Shown here: one piece after another, positions 1-5,726 of the stretch | Numbering within the stretch: position 1 is the first letter of the stretch | How the letters are laid out: the number at the start of each line of letters is the position of its first letter | Source of the DNA: an uncultured Phocaeicola sp. | GTDB taxonomy: Bacteria; Bacteroidota; Bacteroidia; Bacteroidales; Bacteroidaceae | Reading direction: 5' to 3' | Length of the DNA: 64,000 nucleotides | Assembly: GCA_947581855.1 (NCBI GenBank) | Contig: CANPVZ010000020.1 | Coordinates: 1-64,000, forward strand | The notes under the pieces: model-generated | What the model was told of the DNA's origin: nothing | Database searches by the model: none | Seen by the model: only the letters and a program-made list of their open reading frames with translations | Translations under genes and position numbers: made by a program

Positions 1-15
1 ATCAAAATAATCATC

Positions 16-129
16 ATGAAGACCATTGTAATCGCCGCCGGCTACGCCACTCGTCTGTATCCGTTGACGGAGAATTTCCCCAAGCCTTTGGTAAACCACC
101 AATCTACCGTATTGCTTTCTGATTGTTAG
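16..129 (+). pseudogene. Truncated sugar nucleotidyltransferase, N-terminal fragment
   Basis: The reading frame encodes the classic N-terminus of a nucleotide-sugar pyrophosphorylase: MKTIVIAAGYATRLYPLT followed by a KPLV, which matches the nucleotide-binding G-x-(A/G)-T-R-L-x-P-L-T signature. After about 26 codons it runs into the left arm of an inverted repeat (91-111) and stops at codon 38, whereas the family normally has 230 or more residues. It is therefore a remnant. Such enzymes activate sugars for surface polysaccharide, which fits the capsule-type gene at 1328. The upstream part of the locus lies outside the window. An inversion of the segment 91-293 would not restore a full gene. 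Confidence 0.7.
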
Positions 130-141
130 CCGATACCTTTG
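112..141 (+). promoter_or_regulatory. Bacteroidales-type promoter inside the inverted-repeat segment
   Basis: TTG at 112-114 and TACCTTTG at 134-141 are separated by 19 bases, matching the Bacteroides consensus (-33 TTG, -7 TAnnTTTG). It points right, toward the toxin-antitoxin-like pair at 349 and the phosphotransferase at 1328. Confidence 0.55.
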
Positions 142-167
142 CATCCGATTCAAAAAAAAATATATAA

Positions 168-254
168 ATGGAAAGCAAAGAGTATTTTGAAAAGGTGATG
201 CAGGATTACAACCAGTATCGCAACGGTCGCAGCCATCAAAACTTATTCGTGTAA
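168..254 (+). pseudogene. 28-codon remnant resembling the N-terminus of an IS-borne small protein
   Basis: The frame begins MESKEYFEKVMQDYNQYRNG and stops after 28 codons. From memory this opening resembles the start of a small helix-turn-helix protein found with IS66-like elements in Bacteroides, in which the basic stretch continues for a further 60-80 residues; here that part is missing. The remnant lies wholly inside the inverted-repeat segment, just after its promoter. It could also be a translated leader. Low certainty. Confidence 0.3.
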
Positions 255-348
255 CTCGCTGAAATAGAGGGCTACGTTGGATTGGTGGTTTACAATTTGT
301 TGAGTAGGGAATAATGATATATATTTGTACCGGAGAAATATCAAGGTA

Positions 349-549
349 ATGAAGAAAGAATATAAAGACAAACAATTGGATAAAGACATGTCGGTGAACG
401 AATCATTGACAACTTATCATTATGGCACTTCCAGTGTCAGGATATCTCGAAAGATTTCCCAGGCAGAATTGGATGCGGAATGTTTTACCTTGCAAGAATC
501 TAAAAATAAAATGATTGAGAAAGTGGCTCGTCATTATCATCACACATGA
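349..549 (+). CDS. Small antitoxin-like protein
   Basis: A 66-residue hydrophilic protein, started at the ATG at 349 (MKKEYKDKQ); an upstream in-frame ATG at 325 would add eight residues. It has no signal peptide or membrane segment. Its stop overlaps the start of the next gene in an ATGA, a hallmark of translational coupling. With the following RelE/ParE-like gene it has the size, order and overlap of a type II toxin-antitoxin pair. I do not recognise a named antitoxin domain, so the role rests on context. Confidence 0.55.
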   Translation: MKKEYKDKQLDKDMSVNESLTTYHYGTSSVRISRKISQAELDAECFTLQESKNKMIEKVARHYHHT

Positions 550-857
550 ATGTTTTTATAGATAAAAAGGTGCATTGTTGCATAGAAGATTTTTATGATT
601 CTGCTATTTTAAATCATGAAGCGTTAGATGAGATAACTGTCTTGAAAAAGATTCATCGGCTGTATGAAGCCTTGGAAGGGTTAGGTATATATGCATATAT
701 ATACCCTTTGGCTCGTTTTAAGAAAGAGTGGATAGATAAGGAATATAGGGAGTTTATTTGTGAAGACTTTCACTTTGCTTACCAAATTTACGTGTTGGAA
801 GATGGGTCGGAAATTGTAAGAATTCATGATGCCTGTCACAGCCTTTTATATAGGTAA
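546..857 (+). CDS. RelE/ParE-like toxin candidate
   Basis: A 103-residue protein whose C-terminal half (ARFKKEWIDKEYREFICEDF, then alternating beta-like segments ending IHDACHSLLYR) has the look of the RelE/ParE fold: a helical first half followed by three or four beta strands with basic residues. Small proteins of this pattern recur in Bacteroides, often annotated RelE/ParE family. It overlaps the upstream small gene by four bases. The expected activity would be mRNA cleavage on the ribosome or gyrase inhibition, but no catalytic residues can be assigned confidently from sequence alone. Confidence 0.5.
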   Translation: MNVFIDKKVHCCIEDFYDSAILNHEALDEITVLKKIHRLYEALEGLGIYAYIYPLARFKKEWIDKEYREFICEDFHFAYQIYVLEDGSEIVRIHDACHSLLYR

Positions 858-1327
858 TGATATGGATCTCATCGTATTCTTTGTTGTGTAAATTGATGTT
901 CAAATGCTTATCATGCGTAGGGTATGCCTACTATCGTGACCGACTGGTCCATATAAATTCTTGCCTTTCTCCAATTTGTGTACAATGTTATTATTAAAAT
1001 ATAGAGTTATTAAAAATATTTTTTATAAAAAGACTTCCGTTTTTTGTATAAATTAGATAAATTGACTTCCTTTGTAGGCAATAAAAGAAAGTATTGAAAG
1101 TTAATATCATATAGGAAAATAACTTTTTGATCTGAATATGAAAAAATAAAGAAAATAAAGTGGTTTTTAGATTTGCTGTCTATTATCTTTTATGAAAGTT
1201 TGAAACATTATAGATTTGAGTTGTTATTAAATTTATTCATTATGCGATTAGTAGATTATATCGGTAGAGACTATGGTAATGCTTTCTTAGAATATATATA
1301 ACTCACTTTTTTAATACTTATAAACTC
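858..1327. other. 470-bp AT-rich leader region ahead of the sugar phosphotransferase
   Basis: No conserved gene is seen. The stretch is strongly AT-rich from about 980 onward. It holds a 5-bp-stem inverted repeat near 919-933 and a 19-codon open frame at 1242-1301. A weak promoter-like TTG..CTTTG combination lies near 1060-1075, but it lacks the TA of the -7 consensus. It probably serves as the leader or promoter of the 1328 gene. Confidence 0.4.
1242..1301 (+). CDS. Possible 19-residue leader peptide
   Basis: An ATG-initiated frame reads MRLVDYIGRDYGNAFLEYI and ends at TAA, 26 bases before the phosphotransferase start. Its composition (three Tyr, balanced charge) looks more protein-like than the AT-rich flanks would give by chance, but it is very short. 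It may be a leader peptide or nothing. Confidence 0.2.
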   Translation: MRLVDYIGRDYGNAFLEYI

Positions 1328-2737
1328 ATGCCACAGGAATCTCAGACTTATTCAATAATCAGGTGGAGCGTTATCGCTGTTGATTTGTTGGTGTTGAATG
1401 CGCTGATCAGCCTGTTTGTCTTTGCTTTTCCCTCTTTCATGCCTTCGGCCGTAGAGGATAATTACGAGCTTTTTTATTTCGTTCTTAATATGGTGTATCT
1501 GCTTTGCGTCTCTATCAAGGGACCTCTTTTGCAGATGCGTAAGATTCGTTCGGAGCAGATCGTGGGGCGTGTGTTTACCACCATTTTATGGTTCTCGGTG
1601 CTGTCCTTTCTTTCGGTGAACTATGTGAATCCGGCTATGTTCCGCTGGCAGCCGGCTTTTGTTTTTTATGTCAGTCTCTTCTTTCTCCTTGTGGCTTCCC
1701 GTCTGTCGTCGCGTGCTTTCCTTAATTGGCATCGTAGCCGTGGCCGGAACAGATGTGATGTGCTGTTCGTTGGTAGCTATCCGAACATGGCCGACCTTTA
1801 CAACGAGATGATGGGTGACCCGACAACGGGTTACCGTGTGCTGGGCTATTTCGATGACAAACCGAAGGATGATTTCGGCATCCCCATACCTTATCTGGGT
1901 CCGGTCGGTTCGATTCCTGATTACATGGAGTCTTCCAATTTCCATCCGAGGGGTCGTGTTTACTGTTGTCTGCCTTCAGCACGCGGACATGAGATCCGTC
2001 AACTTATCGACTATTGTGAGAACCATCTGATTCGTTTCTATAGTGTCCCGAACGTTCGGAACTACCTTCACCGTTCGATGTGTATGCAGTTGGTTGGTGA
2101 CGTCCCCGTGTTGTATATGCGTAAGGAGCCGTTGCGTAAGCCTTTGAACCGTTTCATTAAGCGTGTGTTCGATGTGGTTTGTTCTTCTTTGTTCCTGTGC
2201 ACGCTGTTCCCGTTTATCTATCTTATCGTGGGAGTGATAACGAAGTTCACTTCTCCGGGTCCGGTGTTTTTTAAGCAGAAGCGCAACGGATTGAACGGTG
2301 AAGAGTTTTATTGTTATAAGTTCCGCAGCATGAAGATGAACTCCCAGAGTGACACGTTGCAGGCAACGGAGCATGACCCTCGCAAGACGAAGTTCGGTAA
2401 TTTTCTTCGTAAGAGCAGTATCGACGAGTTGCCTCAGTTTATCAACGTTCTGAAAGGTGACATGTCCATCGTTGGGCCTCGTCCCCACATGTTGAAGCAT
2501 ACGGAAGAGTATTCGGAGTTGATAAACAAATACATGGTCCGTCATTTTATCAAGCCGGGAATCACGGGCTGGGCTCAGGTGACGGGATGTCGCGGAGAGA
2601 CGAAGGAACTTTCTCAGATGGAGGCTCGCATCCGTAAGGATATTTGGTATGTGGAGAACTGGAGTTTCTGGCTGGACATTCGAATTATGTACCTGACGGT
2701 GAGGAACGCACTTCAAGGCGAGAAGAATGCGTACTGA
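1328..2737 (+). CDS. Undecaprenyl-phosphate sugar phosphotransferase (WcaJ/WbaP type)
   Basis: A 469-residue polyprenyl glycosylphosphotransferase that starts assembly of a surface polysaccharide by moving a sugar-1-phosphate (probably glucose or galactose) onto undecaprenyl phosphate at the inner membrane. It has four hydrophobic segments in the first 125 residues, a Rossmann-like CoA-binding-3 region (about 140-260) and a C-terminal catalytic domain (about 275-469) opening KRVFDVV. Family marks are GPVFFKQKRNG, YKFRSM, LRKSSIDELPQ, GDMSIVGPRP and KPGITGWAQV. Length is normal. It is the last polysaccharide gene here; the rest of the locus must lie to the left. Sugar specificity cannot be read from sequence. 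Confidence 0.9.
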   Translation: MPQESQTYSIIRWSVIAVDLLVLNALISLFVFAFPSFMPSAVEDNYELFYFVLNMVYLLCVSIKGPLLQMRKIRSEQIVGRVFTTILWFSVLSFLSVNYVNPAMFRWQPAFVFYVSLFFLLVASRLSSRAFLNWHRSRGRNRCDVLFVGSYPNMADLYNEMMGDPTTGYRVLGYFDDKPKDDFGIPIPYLGPVGSIPDYMESSNFHPRGRVYCCLPSARGHEIRQLIDYCENHLIRFYSVPNVRNYLHRSMCMQLVGDVPVLYMRKEPLRKPLNRFIKRVFDVVCSSLFLCTLFPFIYLIVGVITKFTSPGPVFFKQKRNGLNGEEFYCYKFRSMKMNSQSDTLQATEHDPRKTKFGNFLRKSSIDELPQFINVLKGDMSIVGPRPHMLKHTEEYSELINKYMVRHFIKPGITGWAQVTGCRGETKELSQMEARIRKDIWYVENWSFWLDIRIMYLTVRNALQGEKNAY

Positions 2738-2835
2738 GCAGGGAGTGGGGAATTGAAACGGGAACCTGAGAATCGTACGGATGGAGGGGTTGAACTGATG
2801 GATTGACAGTAGAAAATTGGGTAACCGGATACTGA

Positions 2836-2878
2836 ATAAAAAATCCGGCTTCCACTGAGAAACAGCAGAGGCCGGATT
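2836..2878 (-). terminator. Rho-independent terminator of the amidase gene
   Basis: AATCCGGC (2842-2849) pairs with GCCGGATT (2871-2878). Read on the minus strand, the stem is followed by a run of six T residues, so it ends transcription coming from 3346. Confidence 0.75.
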
Positions 2879-2899
2879 CCTAATAAATGTAAGAAAATC

Positions 2900-3346
2900 C
2901 TACTTTAATTGACCGTATTCTTTTTTTGCATCGAAACAGGGACAAGCCTTGTGAATGAATTTGCTAAGCTGGTAATGCCCTGTAATGGTTGCTTTGGGAT
3001 AATCTCTTTTTAATTGTCTGAGCAGGTCCATCAGGGCGCATTTCTGTGCGCTGGTGCGGGTGTCCGCAGGTTTTCCATACTCATCGAGCCCTCCCTCGTA
3101 ACAGATTCCGATACTTTTGTCGTTCCATCCGGCGGCGTGTGCTCCGATTTGATGAACCGGCCGGCAGGTGTGAATCTCTCCGTCCCGTGTGATGTAGAAA
3201 TGGTATCCGATGTCTGCAAAGCCTCTGGCTTTATGGGCTGCCCTCAGTGACGAGAGAGGGAAGTCGCGGTTGCAGGCTGTGGCGCTGCAATGGATCACCA
3301 GCAGGTTCACCTCACGATAGTTTTGGTAATAACAGGTTGCTTTCAT
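2900..3346 (-). CDS. N-acetylmuramoyl-L-alanine amidase, T7-lysozyme type
   Basis: A 148-residue single-domain amidase_2 (PGRP/T7 lysozyme) enzyme that cleaves the amide bond between muramic acid and the stem peptide. Family motifs are VIHCSAT with the first zinc His (residue 19), DIGYHFYITRDGEI, GAHAAGWNDKSIGICYEGG, and a C-terminal GHYQLSK...KACPCFDA that supplies the second His and the Cys ligand. There is no signal peptide, as in phage lysins. Genes like this recur beside Bacteroides capsule loci together with smalltalk and HU-like genes, as here; whether they remodel the wall for capsule export or are phage leftovers is not settled. Confidence 0.9.
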   Translation of the reverse strand: MKATCYYQNYREVNLLVIHCSATACNRDFPLSSLRAAHKARGFADIGYHFYITRDGEIHTCRPVHQIGAHAAGWNDKSIGICYEGGLDEYGKPADTRTSAQKCALMDLLRQLKRDYPKATITGHYQLSKFIHKACPCFDAKKEYGQLK

Positions 3347-3489
3347 AAAATGAAGAAATTTTCTTTTTAATCCGATACTTTTTTTGTTTTGACTGTAAAT
3401 AGCATTTACGGAGTTCGATACATTGATTGTCCTAAACCGTTGCTTGTTTGAAAACTAAAAAACAGCTTTCATAAAGTACGATAAGTTGT

Positions 3490-3600
3490 TTAATATACCC
3501 CGTTGCATGCCGAGATTCCCAAGGCTCCTGCAATAGCGGAAGCTACGGCGATAACGACTTTGATGACTACACTCCAGAGATTTCTTTTTTCTTTTTCCAT
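3490..3600 (-). CDS. Smalltalk protein, 36 residues
   Basis: A 36-residue peptide beginning MEKEKRNLWSVVIKVVIAVA, followed by an Ala/Gly/Ile-rich stretch and ending CNGVY. It matches my memory of the NCBI-named smalltalk family, a very short Bacteroidales protein encoded between an amidase and an HU-like gene. The charged start and single hydrophobic helix (about residues 9-29) predict a membrane peptide; the Cys near the end is conserved in the family as I recall it. No function is known. It may act as a holin-like partner of the amidase, by analogy with phage lysis cassettes, but this is inference. Confidence 0.85.
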   Translation of the reverse strand: MEKEKRNLWSVVIKVVIAVASAIAGALGISACNGVY

Positions 3601-3921
3601 TTTTTTGATAGATTAGTTTGTTTCATGTGGAATCGTTCAGGTTTCCGCTTGTTATAAGTTTTTTGTACCCTAAATATAAAGGAGATATCCAACAGGTGAA
3701 TGGCAAGCCTTTAGGCTTTGGGAGCTATGCAAAAGGTCTGTAAGTTTATATTAAACCTTTCAATTTATAACTACTAGCATTTAAGTATAGAAAAAAGTAC
3801 TACCTTGTGCCTGATTTTCATAGGTCAAAATAGCACTTTTTGTTTCTTCAGTTACAATCTGTAACTTTAGCTAATTCCATTTCGACTTTTTGGACAGTTC
3901 CCTCTTTACCTTCCTCTTAAA
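3601..3921. other. 321-bp gap between smalltalk and HU-like genes
   Basis: It carries no gene that I can support. It contains copy 1 of the dispersed MITE-like element (about 3786-3901) and a short perfect hairpin, AAGCCT-tt-AGGCTT, near 3705-3718. Confidence 0.6.
3786..3901. repeat. MITE-like dispersed element, copy 1
   Basis: It begins TATAGAAAAAAG, has a hairpin (AAAAGT...ACTTTT), a palindrome GTTACAATCTGTAAC and the tail CTTTAGCTAATTC, then the terminal sequence CGACTTTTTGGACAGTTCC (3883-3901). That terminus is nearly identical to the right end of the IS1182 remnant (12584-12601). The left terminus is decayed. The other copies are at 5449-5580 and 33729-33911. Confidence 0.65.
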
Positions 3922-4479
3922 TTAGATGCCTTCAATGCCGCCTCCGCCTTCTTGGGAACCTCCACCCGATTCACCTCCTGACGGGTTATTACCTCCTGAC
4001 GGGTTGTTATTTCCTCCCGATGGAGCATTCTTGGAGATATCGACGGTGGTCTGTCCGGCCTTTTCCGCTTTCAGGGTAGCGGCCGCGGCACGGCGTGAAG
4101 GAACCGGCGTGAAGGTGAGTCCCGAGAAGATGTCTTTCAGGTCTTCTCCGGGAACGAACTGGATGCGTACTCCCGAGATGTGGGCTGTTGTAAACTTCTC
4201 GGCCGATTCCGCTCCGTTGCTTTGGATCTGCAGACGGAACTTTCCGAGTTCCCCGAAATTGACCTGGTTCCCTTCTCGGAGATGGTCGAGCAGGACTTCA
4301 ACGGTGGAGACCAACACGCCTTGTATGTCTCCCCGGCTCATGGTAGAGATTTGCGCCACCCTTCGGCTAAGTTCCTTTAAGGGAACTTCCTGATTGATTT
4401 GCGCTTTGGCGTATGCCTTTTTGGGTTCGTCCGCTTTGAGGGGGTTGCCCATCATGGTAATACTGTAATTTAATGCCAT
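3922..4479 (-). CDS. HU-like DNA-binding protein with Gly-rich tail
   Basis: A 185-residue Bacteroidales HU/IHF-superfamily protein. Residues 1-125 form the HU-like domain (VPLKELSRRVAQISTMSRGD, then VNFGELGKFRLQI where HU has its dimerisation core, then a beta-arm region with VRIQFVPGEDLK). It lacks the canonical RNP proline-arm motif of classic HU. Residues 150-185 are a low-complexity Asn/Gly/Ser tail with GGNNPSGG repeats. Such proteins are often annotated DNA-binding protein, histone-like. It probably binds or bends DNA; a role in regulating the capsule locus is speculation. The gene has its own TATCTTTG promoter. Confidence 0.85.
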   Translation of the reverse strand: MALNYSITMMGNPLKADEPKKAYAKAQINQEVPLKELSRRVAQISTMSRGDIQGVLVSTVEVLLDHLREGNQVNFGELGKFRLQIQSNGAESAEKFTTAHISGVRIQFVPGEDLKDIFSGLTFTPVPSRRAAAATLKAEKAGQTTVDISKNAPSGGNNNPSGGNNPSGGESGGGSQEGGGGIEGI

Positions 4480-4550
4480 ACACTAAGAAATTAAAAGTTT
4501 ATACTGGAGAATTATTATAGCCGGAAAGTCTGTTTGGCTTTCTGACATGA

Positions 4551-4558
4551 CAAAGATA
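4551..4558 (-). promoter_or_regulatory. -7 element of the HU-like gene
   Basis: On the minus strand it reads TATCTTTG, a perfect TAnnTTTG match, about 72 bases before the HU-like start codon. Confidence 0.5.
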
Positions 4559-4720
4559 AGACGCGTGCATGTGTAAAATGCGGCTTGCGTGGTGTGGTGT
4601 GGCCAACGTGCGCCATAAAGCGTGATAATGCGCCAGGGAGCGTGATAAACAGGGGCTTGGATTTGATGTTAAGGACTAAAAGAGGTATCTTTACCGGTAT
4701 AAATGTAATCATAAAACGGT

Positions 4721-4951
4721 ATGGATCAATTTGTCGTCCGCAGCTACGGAAAGAGCGAGCTTGCTCTTCTTTATAATCCTCATATCACCCCGAAGGCAGC
4801 TTGTAAGAAGCTTAATTTCTGGATCTCCCTTCAGCCGGAGTTGGTTGTGAATCTTCGCAAGTCAGGTTTGAGTTTGTTGTCAAAGAGCTATACTCCGGCA
4901 CAAGTCCGGCTAATAGTGGAAGCTTTGGGAGCTCCTTACTTAAGTTTGTAG
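4721..4951 (+). CDS. DUF4248 protein
   Basis: A 76-residue protein opening MDQFVVRSYGKSELALLYNP, with ITPKAACKKLNFWI and a closing SYTPAQVRLIVEALGAP. This is the DUF4248 pattern, a small Bacteroidales family with a helix-turn-helix-like make-up (YGKSELA...A..KL..WI) seen beside HU-like and primase genes. A DNA-binding or regulatory role is plausible but untested. It is divergent from the HU-like gene, and a near-consensus TATCTTTA lies at about 4686-4693. Confidence 0.85.
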   Translation: MDQFVVRSYGKSELALLYNPHITPKAACKKLNFWISLQPELVVNLRKSGLSLLSKSYTPAQVRLIVEALGAPYLSL

Positions 4952-5198
4952 TTTTCCTGTTCCGAAAGGTTTCGTGTCGGCTGGGAAGCGGGAAGATGAA
5001 AATGGCGTGTCGGACGGTTTTTCCCTGGAGATGAGAGTAAGATATAAACTTCAAACATAACTTCGGATACCCACTTCGAACATATACTTCGGTCACAAAC
5101 TCCAGCATAAGACGAAGAAGCTTTGTTGCGTTGAGAAAGGAGGGGTCTGCGTATGGGTATGTGTGCTGACAAAAGTCTTTTTCTGCGCTTATGGGAGC

Positions 5199-5391
5199 GT
5201 AAGGCTACGGATATAGGAACGTGAGCTTACAGATATAGGAACAGAGGGCTACGGATACAGGAACGTAAAGCTGTGAATGTAAAGATGTAAGGCTATGGAC
5301 GTAAAAACACAGAGCTACGGATAGGAATACAGATTTGTGGATGCAGAAACGTAAAACTATGGACAGAGCGTAAGGCTGTCAATATAGAAAC
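5199..5391. repeat. 22-bp minisatellite, nine degenerate units
   Basis: Units of the type GTAAGGCTACGGATATAGGAAC follow one another without spacers: 5199-5220, 5221-5242, 5243-5264, 5265-5286, 5287-5308, 5309-5328 (20 bp), 5329-5350, 5351-5369 (19 bp) and 5370-5391. Seven are exactly 22 bp. The first three are closest to each other, so that end may be the youngest. As 22 is not a multiple of three, the array is not a coding repeat. Confidence 0.85.
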
Positions 5392-5448
5392 GAGACTATC
5401 CAAAACAAAAAGTCGGGTGGTTTAAATAAAACTTTCGAGTTCGGATTG

Positions 5449-5580
5449 ACAGGACTCTCAATATAGAAAAAAGCACCACTTTACACCTGATTTTCATAGG
5501 TCCAAAGTGGTAGTTTTTATTTGTTCAGTTACAATCTATAACTTAGGTTAATTCACTTTTTACTTTTTGGAGAGTCCTGT
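5449..5580. repeat. MITE-like dispersed element, copy 2 (most complete)
   Basis: Perfect 11-bp terminal inverted repeats ACAGGACTCTC (5449-5459) and GAGAGTCCTGT (5570-5580) bound a 132-bp unit. Inside are TATAGAAAAAAG, a hairpin ACCACTTT...AAAGTGGT, the near-palindrome GTTACAATCTATAAC and TTAATTC before CTTTTTGG. There is no coding potential, as expected of a non-autonomous element moved by a transposase supplied in trans. Confidence 0.75.
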
Positions 5581-5726
5581 AAAAAACTGTGTCAGGCTCT
5601 GTTTTTCTTTCAAACTCATCGGCTGGAGATCGTCCGGCATTAAGGGATACCGACACTCCCGACGAGCGTAAAATTACACCAAATGACTGTGTTCCCATAG
5701 CTATGGTCTTGTTCCTGTGTGTGAGC

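Larger units (their letters stand above)
91..293. repeat. 21-bp inverted repeats bounding a 161-bp promoter-bearing segment
   Basis: The left arm (91-111, GTAAACCACCAATCTACCGTA) and the reverse complement of the right arm (273-293) agree at 19 of 21 positions, with the first 14 identical. The segment between them carries a rightward promoter and a 28-codon remnant reading frame. In Bacteroides, promoters of capsule loci are commonly flipped by site-specific recombinases acting on repeats of this kind. An alternative is a decayed MITE or IS end pair. No recombinase gene is visible in the window. Confidence 0.6.
4952..5726. other. 775-bp gap with a 22-bp tandem array and a MITE copy
   Basis: No credible gene is present. 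The stretch holds a nine-unit 22-bp array (5199-5391), an IS-end-like sequence (ACTATCCAAAACAAAAAGTCGG, about 5395-5416) and MITE-like copy 2 (5449-5580). The remainder (5581-5726) is the tail region of the primase-helicase gene. Confidence 0.7.

Noticed and set aside
1976..2716. 246-codon minus-strand open frame
   Set aside because: Antisense shadow of the sugar phosphotransferase; His/Arg/Thr-rich composition typical of reverse reading.
5199..5391. CRISPR array
   Set aside because: Units are contiguous and degenerate, with no unique spacers, and no cas genes are in the window.
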